Source: Gonatopus flavifemur (lineage: Eukaryota > Arthropoda > Insecta > Hymenoptera > Dryinidae). From it: a stretch of 64,000 bases of DNA. A program made the position numbers and the translations under genes. The DNA is taken from assembly GCA_018340375.1 (NCBI GenBank), contig JAFFJZ010000029.1, positions 2,232,001 to 2,296,000 of the forward strand, read 5' to 3'. Shown piece by piece: positions 22,358 through 34,508 of the stretch. Positions within the stretch are counted from its first letter, which is position 1. Every line of letters starts with the position of its first letter. The notes beneath the pieces are model-generated. The model made no database searches, had not been told where the DNA came from, and saw only the letters and a list, made by a program, of their open reading frames with translations.

Positions 22358-22741
22358 CTGTAATCAAATGATACACATTTTGAACAACAAATACACATGA
22401 ATAACAAACAGAGAATTCGGAATTCAATATAAAACGAGTGAATTTACTCCACAAATATTTTCAACGTTCCAAGATAATACTAGCGGCGTGACAGTGGCCA
22501 AATCGTTTATGTCATGAGCGATTCAGCTGCTACCACGCCGTTAGTATCTCCTTGAAGTAGGTGCATACACCAAGGGGCTTTGCCTCTTAGCTTCGCTTCA
22601 CTCAACAGGTCGATCCCCTTGAGGATCCGCTACGCTCATCTTGGAAGAATACTACATGACATACGCTCGTTTCGTTCGCATTCGAAAGTCAAATATCAAT
22701 CGTTCTTCGGGTCTATGAAACAATTGAGATAATCAGGGATA
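22358..22741 (-). other. Presumed intron sequence of AGGF1-like gene
   Basis: About 380 bp between the FHA exon and the next transposon, with no coding resemblance. If the gene is intact it is part of an intron that also holds the 22744-25166 element. Confidence 0.45.
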
Positions 22742-23204
22742 TACAGGGTGGTCCATTTGAAGTGATGTAGTCTAATACCTCGGAAACTAGTGGAGATGGG
22801 AAAAAATGTTCTAGATAAAAAGTTTAGGGTTCCAAGGGGGAAGTATGATGCTGACCTTCAAATATCCCTCAGAGGTCATTTTGGAGGTCATTTAAGGGTC
22901 AAGATGGTCTTTCTAAATGGGACCCCCATTTTATCATGGCATGGGAAAGCTGGTTTCAAACCCTTCACGAAACACTGGTCATGGACCCCTTTCCGCCCAT
23001 TGGGGTGTGAGGTATGGACCGCCGAAGTTATTGATGGAATACTCTTAGCGCCATCCAGGAACAACGACGTGGACGTGGTAGTTCTCTGTTCCCTCCGGAG
23101 TGCTTGATTATCGTGAGTCCCCTTGCCTTTCACATGAGGGGTGCTTGATGCTGTTACAATAATTGCTTGAAGTTACCCCCCTCTGCCTGGGTACATAATC
23201 CTGG

Positions 23205-24074
23205 TTAGAAAAAGTCAGGAGATGTGAAGTCGGGTGAGCGTGGAAGCCACGCAACTGGCCCACCTCGTCCAATCCACTTTCCCGGGAAATGATCAAGGTA
23301 TTCTCTCACGATCAATGCGTAATGGGATGGCGCTCCATCTAGTTGGACCCACATCCTCTGCCTTGTTTGTAAATCCAGATCCTCAAGCAAGCCTGGTAAA
23401 TGATCCGCCAGAAATTCCATAAACATGGGGCCGTTCAAAGTGCCATTGAAAAAATGTGGACCGACTAAATAGCCATTGACGATCCCGCACCACACATTTA
23501 CGCTCCAATGATGTTGGTTGTCGATTGCTCGATACCAATGCGGATTAACATCCGACCAGTAATGAGAGTTGTGTCTATTCAAATGCCCAGTGCTCTGAAG
23601 AGATGCTTTGTCGGAGAACATTACATAGTCGAAGAATTGGGGATCGTCAACCAGCCTTGCTCGTGCCCATTTGCAGAATCTAATTCGAAGTCTCATGTCG
23701 TTTGGAGTGAGAGCTTGAGTTAACGTAATGTGGTATGGTCGATATTTGACATGCTTCAAGATTCTCAAAACACTGGTCCGGGGTATACCAGTTATTCGTG
23801 CCAACGATCTACTACTAACATGAGGGTCCAAGTGGATAAGTCCCAATATGGTGAGTGCACGGATATCATTCGCATCGTACCGGTGATGTCTTAGATCTTG
23901 CTGCAATACTCCTCATCGAGCCCTCAATTCGAGTCGACGGATGGTCGTGGGGTGTGCGATGCGGCGATCGGGATACCGATCCCGGTAAACTCTTGCGGCT
24001 TCGTTGTAATTATTGTGACATGAGCCAAGCACAAGCATCATGTCAATAATTTCAGAGCGTGGATAGTGATTCAT
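23205..24074 (-). pseudogene. DDE transposase of the long-TIR family, C-terminally truncated
   Basis: Starts at MNHYPRSEIIDMML (24074); one in-frame TGA near 23931 follows RRLELRAR. Then come DANDIRALTILGLIHLDPHV, a helix-turn-helix (LARITGIPRTSVLRIL), FSDKASLQS (first catalytic Asp kept, the following Glu of the sister protein replaced by Lys), WVQLDGAPSHY (second Asp) and SPDFTSPDFF (third Asp). The frame stops at 23205-23207, exactly at the inner edge of the left inverted repeat. The sister protein at 15265-16327 continues for some 80 more residues. So the C-terminus is missing and replaced by the repeat arm. Catalysis is unlikely. Confidence 0.85.
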
Positions 24075-24704
24075 TTCTTCGATTGAATCGAATGGAATGA
24101 ATTGATAAATGCAGATGATTGAATATGCAAAGAAGAAGAAAGATTGTGATGGTCTCAGTTTAGAACCGGTGCTTTAAATGATCACGTATTTCCGTAATCA
24201 TCCACATAAACAATCATAATGAACAGAAATTCGACGTTTCTGTTTGTTTATGTATTCTTGTTCATCGCTTTTCTCCGAAGATCCGGACTGATTTCAATGC
24301 AGATTAGAGTTAATTTCATTGGGAAAAAAACGTAAACATAAACAAACGGGAACACTGAGTCTCTGCTTATTATGGTTGGCAGTAATGTGTACGATTTATT
24401 ACGATTATTGCGTTTCAAATCGAATAAATTATTCCATTTGATTCAATGAGGGTTATAACTGAGTATCGACTCTCAAAAATTGTTGGAAGGTTGCTGGAAA
24501 CATAGGAAGTATTGACCATACCACATAACGTCGATTAGGATGCACATTCGAACGGATACAAAAATCCTTCGAGCTTCCAGAGAATTCACTGAAGAGAGTT
24601 ACATTGTAAAAAATTCCTTTGTAGATTTACCGAAAAAATTTGGAAGTTTTTTTGTAAATGAGGGAGGACATGATCGATCGCATCCGCACTGTTTGTGCGA
24701 ACAT
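24075..24704. other. Internal noncoding part of long-TIR element
   Basis: About 630 bp between the transposase start and the right arm. AT-rich; no gene, no promoter motif confidently visible. Confidence 0.5.
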
Positions 24705-25488
24705 ACCAGGATTATGTACCCAGGCAGAGGGGGGTAACTTCAAGCAATTATTGTAACAGCATCAAGCACCCCTCATGTGAGAGGCAAGGGGACTCACGAT
24801 AATCAAGCACTCCGGAGGGAACAGAGAACTACCACGTCCACGTCGTTGTTCCTGGATGACGCTAAGAGTATTCCATCAATAACTTCGGCGGTCCATACCT
24901 CACACCCCAATGGGCGGAAAGGGGTCCATGACCAGTGTTTCGTGAAGGGTTTGAAACCAGCTTTCCCATGTCATGATAAAATGGGGGTCCCATTTAGAAA
25001 AACCATCTTGACCCCTAAATGACCTCAAAAATGACCTCTGAGGGATTTTTGAAGGTCAGCATCATACTTCCCCCTTGGAACCCTAAACTTTTTATCTGGA
25101 ACATTTTTTTCCATCTCCACTAGTTTCCGGGATATTTGACGATATCACTTCAAATGGACCACCCTGTATACAGAAGCACTCATCGGTTCACAAAGTTGAA
25201 AAAGTTTTTAGACAATCTGGAAAGCGATGATCCACTCTTAATAAACCATCAAAAGATTACCAAACAATCGTCATTTCATCGAACAATATTTGAGTACATT
25301 GTAAAAACAACTGCCAAAGAAGTTTAGGAGTTGTTTTCGAAACATTTTTTTAGGGAATTCTCAATCAATCTCAGCGAACGCCCAAACAGAGTGTGTTAAT
25401 TGACCAACATTCCCGAGTTCAAATTTGGTGTGGTAAGCGCCGGATACTTATGAGAAGAACTTTGTTGCCATGGAATAGTCACGAATCC

Positions 25489-25510
25489 GTCTCGAAACAA
25501 GTTTCGAGAC
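25489..25510. repeat. Perfect 22-bp inverted repeat
   Basis: GTCTCGAAAC, a 2-nt spacer AA, then its exact inverse. It lies just left of the small MITE at 25532. Possibly a decayed MITE core or chance; no function assigned. Confidence 0.5.
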
Positions 25511-25531
25511 TGTCCCCATGGTTGTTTGAGC

Positions 25532-25691
25532 CAGTGATGCCAGAATGGAGGGCGAAGATCGTCGAGGGTACCCTCTCTCGATTACATTTCCCCTACAGTC
25601 CTTTTCTGGTAAGCGCACAATCAAATTTTGTGTACGCTTGAGTAACGGAGAGAGGGTAGCCTCGACGGTCGTCGCTCTCCTGACATCACTG
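25532..25691. mobile_element. hAT-type MITE (160 bp)
   Basis: Starts CAGTGATGCCAG and ends CTGACATCACTG. Long subterminal parts are inverse copies (both arms contain GGGTA/TACCC flanked by CTCTCTC or its complement). Flanked by 8-bp near-repeats GTTTGAGC (25524-25531) and GTTTGACC (25692-25699). CA...TG termini with an 8-bp duplication fit hAT. Confidence 0.7.
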
Positions 25692-26028
25692 GTTTGACCG
25701 CGTATAAGATATGTTGTGATCACTCTCCGAACAAATCTCAAACCTAGTCGAACTAGTTCTCATACCGTAATGGAATAGTCGTAGAACAGTATCCAACAAT
25801 ATTCAACCTATCCACTGGGTTAACAGCAATGGAATTCTGAAAATGGTTCACAAGTTACGTGGTTCTCTGAGTTCTAATATGTTTAAAAGAGTTATCCTGA
25901 GATAGAACATCGTTTGTGGATTGAAAAAACATTATTCAATATGTATCTTTGCAATTTGCAGCGACATTTTAGTACGTGCATGCAGTTTGAGGATATGTTA
26001 CAGTCAGAAAATTTTTTCTTTTGATCGG

Positions 26029-26486
26029 GATACCTCAGAAAAGTTTCTCTTGGCCGAGCTGAGGTAGATGCAACAAGAAAAATTGAAATCGAACAATACC
26101 TTCAGTTCGCGCATCGCACTTGAAGTTTGAAAAATCGCTATTTCCGCAGGTTGTTGTCAATTTTTCTTAATTACTAAGCTGACTATTGTCGAAATCCTAT
26201 ATGTTTGTATGTCAAGTTTGAGGTATGAGAAACACAAAACCACATCGAAAACTGTTCTTCAAAAATATTTGTTGTCGCACTGAAAGATGAGAGAAAACAC
26301 AATGTTTCAGGCAAATGGTGATATTTATTCAATTTCTTCACTTTTACTTTGTCATTTTCAGTATAAAAACTTTCATACCTGGTAAATATACGTTCTATCG
26401 TAAATTCTTTTATTCAATGAAATGTACTTTGAAATCAGATTTTTTGAGAAATTCGGACATTATCGATCTTGATAAGAGGGTAGTCG
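26029..26486 (+). repeat. Left terminal inverted repeat of the large transposon
   Basis: Inverse of 35950-36380. The innermost part (about 26446-26486) corresponds to the complement of coding sequence for the C-terminus of the element's protein on the right side. Confidence 0.8.
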
Positions 26487-28192
26487 TTGTTAACAAGTAG
26501 TTGTTAACTCAATGGAGCATCGTTTGACGGTTTCCGCCTAGGTCATCACAATATTTAGAGCCAGCTCTACCTAAATCGACAGTCATTCGTCTAAACATCA
26601 ATAAACTCGGTCTTCCCGTGTAACAGAGCTGCATTTGAGAAACAATTGACGCCATCAAACGTGAATTATCTTTGTTTTTTTTATGTAAGTATCATATTGT
26701 CACGTACTGTAAGTTACGTCGGAGAATCGTTGTGAAAATGCCTTTGCCCAAGAAAATCACCACAAGAAGAGATTTTGAGTGCCCGATATTCGGTCAAAAA
26801 AGAGATCTCCTGTAGAATAAGCTTCCCAGTTATCAAGATGTTCTAATGTGTTGCTTCAAAGAGCGAAATGACATGTCGTTACGCTGTAACAAGAAAAGTG
26901 AGTTTCCGTGAAGTGGTTAGAGCAGTGGCTGAGGAAATTAACCATTTGTACCTTAAAGCTCTTATCCCTGCGGTGTCCGAATGTGTAAGATTGTACAGTA
27001 CCATGATAAGTACTATAAGTTCAGGAAATCTTACCAGCGCGATATGAACAAAGGCGCATTTAAAGAAAACATTGACGCCTCCAAGCAAGAATCTGCTCTG
27101 ATTTGTGATGGAGCAGCATGTAAATGCCCTATTATCGTGAACTGCACTTGCACAAAATTTCGAAATTTATGTGAGTGTACGATTTCAATAAATTGTCATT
27201 GTGACGAAGCCAATCGAATTCCTGTCCCTAAATATTACGTTTCATGTTCCTGCGAAGGAAATATGGACTAAAAAGGATTGAATCCTCGGAATCACAGGAG
27301 ACAATTGAGGTATCACAATCACTTGACAGAATAATCAAGAGCGAAGAGCTCAAACCTCATTAAATTACCTCAAGCGAAATTCTGAAGATCGATGAATCCG
27401 ACCATTCTGATGACACTGACCGAATAATATTAGATGGAGATGCTGATGACTCAAATGATGCTGATGACGATGATCTATTCCAGCCTCCGGCAAGGCATCA
27501 ATCAAATTCACCGTGGAAAAGGAGGATCAATCTTAAAACAACTTTATTGGTCAGTGATCATTATGGAGTCTCTGATCAAGCAACAGCAGCAATCGCGTCG
27601 GCTGACCTTCAAGATTTTGGTATCATAAGTGACTCAGGAACGTATCATGCCATTGACAAAAACAAAATGAGAAGAGGAAAATTTCATAATAGAAATAATT
27701 TACGGAATCAATCTATTAAAGAAACGATGCTTGGACTGTACTTTGATGGGAGAAAAGACTATACAATGGTAATTGAAAAAATTATAATCCAAAGCATTTC
27801 TGCAGAACTGCAAAAGGAGACCATTATTCCCTCATACAAGAACCCGGTTCTAAATATATCGGCCATGTTTCTCCTTCCACAAGATTTTCTGAGAATGAAG
27901 CTTCCACTATAATTTCTCATCTAACTACACTGGAAATTTCCCTTGGAGAACTTGATATGATTGGGAGTGATTGCATTGTAGTTGATACTGGTTGGAAAAA
28001 AGGTGTCATACTTCAAATCGAATTGCGAGTTGGAACATCACTGCAGTGGGCTATATGTCTTCTACATTTCAATGAACTGCCGTTCCGTCATCTATTTCGT
28101 CACTTGGATGGTGTTACAACAGGACCCAAATCCTTCTCTGAGCCAACAGGGAAAAAACTGGTCGACTGCGAGGAACTTTCATTGGTTCGTTT

Positions 28193-29871
28193 CAGGGATG
28201 AGGATTAAATCCGAGCGGCAATATAACTCCTGAATCGCTCGCGATCAAAACACGTATCGATCGTAAGAAGAACTTTCGGTCGATGAGTAAAAGGTTTCTG
28301 GCTCTTTAAGTATTCGATACCTGCGGGATGAGGATTTGCGAAGAGTGCTGTATGTTTGCTCGTATGTAGAGCTAATCATATAAAGAGCCGGTTACCTGAA
28401 CTCTCACAAAGGATCGCTCTTTCTGCGATCTGGATGTGTGAGGATTCATACCTGCTGGATACTCCAAAGAGCGATCCCTCGAAGAGCGAGGACACTCTAG
28501 ATGTCGAGCGAGCAACTCTGTTGAGGAGTTAAACTTCCGGGCTCTCGCATACTTTAACTCCTTGAGCGATCGAATCGTAGAAAGAGCGAAGGATTCGATC
28601 AAGGAGTTAAACTCCTGATCGAAAAGGAGTTTTACTCGTGTCAGAGGATAGTCCATCAGCTGAATATGAGAGTGCGTATGGAAATTATGTCCATGGGTTC
28701 TGTGGATGGGGGTCTGAATTTTTTTGGTCGTAGAATCCGAATTTGAAACTATTGTCGTAAGATTCGTGATGTGTGTTTTGTTCTAAACAATTGAATTGTT
28801 TATAACGCATCGACGGTCAAACTATTGTTTTTATCGGAAAATTGTTCAGACGACAATTATTCATTTCTCATCGGAGAATACACTTTATCTGAACTATTTT
28901 TTCGATTTCTCGATTGTTTATTCGAATGCATTTTTTAAATAAATAATTGGGTCACCGGAACTGGATCTTTCAACGGCGGTTTGAGTGTAGGTGGTCGGAG
29001 AATCTAGATTATTGGATGCCTTTTTGGGAATTCATAGCCCGTGTCTTGTTATAAATAATTGAATTGTTTATAACGCATTGACGGTCAAACCATTGTTTTT
29101 ATCGGAAAATTGTGAAAATGAAAATTATTCATTTCTCATCGGAGAATACACTTTGTCTGAGCTATTTCTTCGATTTCTCAATTGTTTATCCAAATGCATT
29201 TTTTAAATAAATCATTAGGTCGCCGGAACTGGATCTTCCAACGGCGGTTTGAGTGCAATTGGTCGGAGAATCCACATTATTGGATGACTTTTTGGGAATT
29301 TATAGCCCGTGTTTTGTTATAAACAATTGAATTGTTCAGATCACGAATCTTACGACAATAATTTCAAATTCGGATTCTACGACCAAAAAAATTCAGACCC
29401 CCATCCACAGAATCCATGGACATAATTTCCATACGCACTCTCATATCCAGCTGATGGACTATCCTCTGACACGAGTAAAATTCTTTTTCGATCAGGAGTT
29501 TAACTCCTTGATCGAATCCTTCGATCTTTCAACGATTCGATCGCTTAAGGAGTTAAAGTATCCGCTCGCTCTTCGGCTCGACTCCCGAGTTGAGTTGAAG
29601 TCCCAACTCGTTGAAGAGTTTAACTCGTGATTCGAGCCGCTCGCATGGTCTTAGGATTCGATCGCTCAAGGATCTAAAGTATACGATCGCTCTCAGGTAC
29701 AACTCGGGAGCGGATTCATTGTATTAGAACCTGCTTCGACTCTCACTCGGATTCAATCCTTAGTACTTGTTACCTGCTCCTATCCCGAGCGGATCACCAT
29801 TATGAATTTCGAGGGTCGCTCGCTCCACGATGCGAACTCGAAAAGATCAAAACTTTTGCTCTACATCCCTG
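28193..29871. mobile_element. Non-autonomous hAT-like element (1679 bp)
   Basis: Begins CAGGGATG and ends CATCCCTG, with an exact 8-bp target duplication GTTCGTTT at 28185-28192 and 29872-29879. No transposase frame inside. Architecture: ends rich in GAGCGATC and TCGAATC phrases, then long inverted blocks (28616-28770 against 29334-29500), then a central tandem duplication of about 268 bp (28801 and 29069). It sits inside the host transposon's gene; element plus duplication is 1687 bp, and removing it puts the flanking frames in phase. Confidence 0.9.
28801..29330. repeat. Two tandem 268-bp units inside hAT element
   Basis: Copies begin TATAACGCAT at 28801 and 29069 and share long blocks (TTTTTATCGGAAAATTGT, TCATTTCTCATCGGAGAATA, CCGGAACTGGATCTT). 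Duplication of the core of a non-autonomous element. Confidence 0.85.
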
Positions 29872-30149
29872 GTTCGTTTTGAACCTGTTGAATGCCCTAT
29901 CCCTCAGGTCGAGAAAAAAGTTTTGAGCAAAGATCAATTATACCTACTCGATATTTCTACTGCCATTTCAGGCACAATTTCAGGAGATTTTGCAGTTCGT
30001 GATCCTGGTCCGCTTTTATACTCTAGATGGTTAACGACAGCAAATAAAGTCCTCAGGCTATATGCAAGCGTAGAGGAACCTACTGATGGGATCAGGCAGT
30101 TGGTATATTCGATTTTGAAATGTTATAGCCTATCTGGTTCAAGATCAAA

Positions 30150-30715
30150 ACCAGATTTTGATTCAGCACCCTTGAAAATCCCTAGAACCCGTGTTACATA
30201 TATAACAATATAATTTTGTTCATTAGAGCCGGAATGGCTATATTCAGGTGTGCCATATTGGATTCACCATCTTGAATTCCCTTTTTGACGTCAGATTTGG
30301 ATTCCTCACCCTCCAAAACCCCTAGGACCCATGTTTCATATAAATCTGTCCACAAATGTGAAATTGACTGAATTCACGTACGCCATCTTGAATTCGTTTT
30401 TGTACGTCAGATTCAAATTCCTCGGCCTTCAAAACCCCTAGGACCCATGTTTAATATAAATCTGTCCACAAATGCGAAGTTGACCAAATTCACGTACGTC
30501 ATGTTGGATCCGCCATCTTGAATTCGTCTTTTGACGTCAGATTCGAATTCCTCACCTTCGAAAACTCCTAGGACCTATGTTTCATATAAATCTGTTCACA
30601 AATGCGAAATTGACTGAATCCACACGGCCATCTTGGATTTGCCATCTTGAATTCGGGATTTGACTCCAGATTCGGATTCAGCACCCTCGAAACCCCCTAG
30701 GACTCATGTTTCATA
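30150..30715. repeat. Satellite-like array, ~125-140 bp unit, four copies
   Basis: Each unit carries GACGTCAGATT, CCTAGGACCCATGTTTCATA, ATCTGTCCACAAATGCGAA and CGCCATCTTGAATTCG, in order, with scattered changes. A related block lies at 50845-51095. It marks the left side of the compound insertion in the 26005-36405 transposon. Confidence 0.8.
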
Positions 30716-32484
30716 ATGATTCATCGATTCACGTCAAAATGACGAATATTCAAAGACTGCGGAGAAAATGACTTAACATATATACTGGGTTGTAAGGAGC
30801 TTGGATGTGGATTTGATACTCGAGTGGACGAAGGAAGTTCCATAAGGGTGGTGGGAAAATCTATTCACGTGTAGTGACCGATTAACTTTGGGAATTTGTT
30901 CCCTTGTTGAGAAGTGTTGGACGAAAGACGAGGCTAGGGATAGTGTCGGTGGGTATGCGGGGTGGACCGAGTAGCTTCGTATGCTTGTCGGTGCGATTCC
31001 CGAATCTCTGTCTGAGTTCCAGCATTTCGACCCGAAAAACCCCGAAAATCCACGATCAATGGGTCAGCAACAGCGATCGATCACCGTCTAGGAGTCAAGT
31101 CGCTTCGCAACCCTCGCAACGACCGCCCTACACGTTTCTCTCCCCGCTTTTCGCATGCGCTTTCGCCTATCGCTATTTCAAGCTTGTAATTCGATTGTAT
31201 CCTCTCCGCTTACGCGAGTGCTAAAATATATCTAGTGTAGATTACGCTTGTGCTCCTTTTCTTTGCATGCACGCGCCTTCTCTTCACTCAACCGTGACGA
31301 TCTCGGAGTTTCCTCAACTTTCCGCTGCTTTACTCTACCATCTTGCCTCCATTTCTCTCTTTCGAACCTTCCCTAATTATCAATATCATCTTCGCTATAC
31401 CTAGCCTTTCCATCTGGTCCTACGAGCCGGATCGTCACGTTGAGTTTCCCTGCATCGGTTGCATGCATTTCGCGGTGAAATTCGCGAGTCCTGGTGCATT
31501 CCTTTGTGATCAGTGCTTCCCCTCTTTCCCCGCCTCTCTTAAGAGTCGGCTACGTCATCTTTTCTTGGCGCGCTCTCTTCGTTTCGGGTCGCTCTTTGCC
31601 CCACCGGTGCCTCTCCTACAAGTGCTACTCCTCTTGCCTCCGCACTTCGTCTCACCATGAGTCGCCGTCAAGCCACGCCTGATCTACAACGTGGTCTCCC
31701 GCTTGTCGCACTTCGCCTTGTCACCGAACGATTCTCGTTGTCAGCTGTTGCGCTCACATACTCTTCTGCTTCGCACAGGTTCTCTTCTCCCCATTGCGCA
31801 TGCAGAATCGATCTCTGGATTCTACTCACCGATCGAATGGTTTTTTCATGTTTCCAGCTGGAGCACAGGCGAGTTTCTCATTGAGATCTTTTTTCTTAAT
31901 GTAATATCGTTAATAATAATAATATTCGCGATTCTCTCGTATTCACAAAAAAGTGATATTTACGTCAGCTCGTGTGTTACACTCTTCTTCGACGACACAT
32001 AACATGTACATAGATCTCTAGTGTCAATCCGATTGACGGTGTTTCACGTATCTCGTGTATACTCTGTACACGCATCATAGTGCGGGAATTGCGTGCTTTC
32101 TTACAATTCTTTCAAGTGTGTTTGAGCGTCGATAATCATTTGGACTTTGTTTCTTTGCGATACATGCACCTCAATTCGCGAGAATTGGAATTTCAGTTCC
32201 CATCTATATGGAAGTGATTCTTCTATCGATCGTATTCCGTGAACATACGTTCTTGCATATCAATTGGATGAAATTCTAATTCAATAATTCGAGTTGATAT
32301 CGTTGAGTTTTTTCCGATCAAATCTTTTGTTCGTAACGAAGTTTCTATCTTCGATCGTGCGTTCGAGAGACATTCTTGCGTATCAAATTCTGTAGATAGC
32401 TGCACATAGTATATCTCTCGATTCGGAGCGTTCCGATTTCTCTCTTTCTTGCAATCACTCTGACGTTTGCATTCCGATTCAATC

Positions 32485-34412
32485 ATGGATCAACTCATTA
32501 AAGAGCAAGAGGGCGCTTACCATTCCCTCACTCGTATTCTCACCAATCTAAAGAAGAAGGATGAGGGCAACATAACAAAAGGGTTGGTCGGAGCACGAAT
32601 CGAGCGACTCAGAGAGCTCTGGGGAGAATTTCATTCGCGCCATTTACAAATTTTGGCCTTTCAGGACGAGAGTACTGCTCAGCTCCGTGGGTCGGTGCCG
32701 AATCAACGAAAAATCAAATCAACGAAAAAAAATTCACTAGCAGTATGAAGTTGTCATTTTGTTGCAGTATGAAATGAAATTAGTCATATATCATTGATTA
32801 AATTAAACGAAAATTCTTTATGTTAACCTATTCACTGCACCCGTTTATTACAGTAGACACGTAATTCATCATTCTAATGAAATTATTAATGATCTTCCTA
32901 ATCGATCGGTACAATCAAACTGTTTCAAACGTCTGTAGAGAACGAAAATCGGTTTGTTGTTATCATAAACATAACCATACCATAATCATAAACATAACGA
33001 AGGGAAATTAAGTTTACCGTGGGGTTGTGTTAGCAAATCAATGTTTTTTACTTTTCGTTTAATTCAATCAATGATCTATGACTAATTTCATTTCATACTG
33101 CAACAAAATGACAACTTCATACTGCTGGTAAATTTTTTGTCGTTGATTTGGTTTCTCGTTGATTCGGCACCGACCCAGCTCCGTTACTTCACTGAAGACG
33201 TTTATACTTCTGCTGAGGAAAGTTATATGGACCAATGTGGCATCCTGGAGGATATGAGTTCCGCATTGAGACAGCCTCAAGTTCCTGCGGTGGAGGTGGC
33301 CGCACTGGCACCGGTGGTGCCTGCGATTCATAATTCGCAACTCCCGGGTCTCGATTTGCCAAAATTCTCTGGCGATTCCTCTGAGTGGCGAAATTTTCGG
33401 GATCTCTTTGATTCCATGATAATTTCTAGGGCGGATATCCACAAGGTGCAAAAGTTGCGTCACTTGGGAACGTGCTTGTCCGCAGAACCCGCTCAACTCC
33501 TCAGTAATATTGCAGTCATTGAAGAGAACTTCGATCGGGCTTGGAAGCTATTAAACGATCGACACGACAATAAACGTTCATCGATAAACACACAGCTCAA
33601 AGCGCTATTCGATCTCAAGCCCGCGCATGTAGAATCTGTTTCGGAGTTGAGACGGATTTATAATTCTACAATGGAGGCGATGGGGGCACTCGAATCTCTC
33701 GATTGTCCCGTAAAGCAATGGGACGTCATTTTCGTTCTCATGACTGTGAGGAGGTTGGATGACCAGTCTCGTCGAGATTGGGAGACTCAAGAGGGTAGTA
33801 AAACTCAGCCACCCACGTTCGTTGAGCTTCGTGAATTCTTAGAAGCTCGAGTTCGAGCACTCGAGGCCTACGAAGGGCCGAGTAAATCCGTTTATTCTTC
33901 TTCTTCGAGTTTTGAATCTCAAAACCGACTCGCTTCAACTTCGAATCGGAAATCGATTCCAGCCTACCAATCAAAAAACTCTTCATTCGGCAACTTGGCC
34001 TGCTGCTCCTTCCATTAAGTCTTGCTCTTCCTGTCAGGGAGCGCATTATATCACGAGTTGCTCCTCTTCCAGAGATAAATCTCTTGCTGAGCGCAGAGAA
34101 ACAGTCCAACGTTTAGGGCTGTGTTTCAATTGTTCAGGCCGACATTCCGCGAGCGATTGTCACTCCGATAGACGATGTATTCATTGTCGTGCACGCCATA
34201 ATCCCGTCTTGCATTCGCCATCGCACTCTTCTCAGGATAACTCCGGCTCAGGGGTTAGTTCCACATCAGCTCAAGCAACATCGAGTGCCCATGCAATAGT
34301 TCCAGCAGATGGCCAAGAACGAGCTGAAACCCATATGGCTAATGTGGCCAGAAGGTCAAGCGTTCAAGACCAGTGTGTCTTATCGGAAGACGGAAGGTCG
34401 AGAGTGCGTTAA
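32485..34412 (+). pseudogene. gag: BEL/Pao gag, split by a MITE and frameshifted
   Basis: Starts MDQLIKEQEGAYHSLTRI at 32485; an upstream in-frame non-ATG start is possible but less likely. The 488-bp MITE at 32689-33176 interrupts it; MITE plus duplicated 8 bp is 496 nt and the two open segments are in phase once it is discounted. Then comes the hallmark block LDLPKFSGDSSEWRNFRDLF (33352-33411) and NTQLKALFDLKPAHVESVSE, diagnostic of the Pao-type Gag (DUF1759-like). A one-base indel in an A-run near 33975 shifts to the frame carrying the CCHC-type Cys/His cluster (CSSCQGAHYITSC, CFNCSGRHSASDC, CIHCRARHNPVLH; 34022-34215). The frame ends at 34412 before any protease. Confidence 0.85.
32689..33176. 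mobile_element. MITE with ~125-bp inverted repeats and 8-bp target duplication
   Basis: Starts GGGTCGGTGCCGAATCAACG and ends with the inverse. Arms are about 32689-32815 and 33050-33176, near-identical. AGCTCCGT is duplicated exactly at 32681-32688 and 33177-33184 (the preceding C also matches, so 9 bp is possible). No coding capacity. Terminal sequence does not reveal a superfamily with confidence; an 8-bp duplication is compatible with P or hAT. Confidence 0.85.
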
Positions 34413-34508
34413 CGATACAGGGAATCGATGATGTACGTTGATCGAGATACATTGGTTATCTAAGCATAATAATTCGAATTGGAATATCGGTTATTCGAGA
34501 TCGCTACA

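Larger units (their letters stand above)
22744..25166 (-). mobile_element. Tc1/mariner-superfamily element with 462-bp terminal inverted repeats
   Basis: Bounded by TA at 22742-22743 and 25167-25168. Arms 22744-23205 and 24705-25166 are each 462 bp and nearly identical when inverted. The termini (CAGGGTGGTCCATTTGAA) resemble those of 14769-16804, and the transposase belongs to the same family. The arms here are longer, and their inner two-thirds show no visible match to the other element. Confidence 0.93.
30791..34420 (+). mobile_element. BEL/Pao retrotransposon, 5' fragment
   Basis: A gag region (32485-34412) typical of BEL/Pao follows a 1.7-kb T/C-rich leader with no gene. TGTAAGGAGC at 30791 could be an LTR start, but no second LTR is present, so LTR limits cannot be tested. 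Nothing of protease, reverse transcriptase or integrase is found; the fragment stops near 34420. Left boundary is a guess. Confidence 0.65.

Noticed and set aside
22500..22740. tRNA or small RNA gene in the AGGF1-like intron
   Set aside because: Short hairpins occur, but no cloverleaf, A-box/B-box pair or anticodon arm could be assembled by eye.
31343..32002. Overlapping plus-strand frames in the BEL leader
   Set aside because: T/C-rich composition leaves few stops in all three frames, and no frame resembles a protein family.
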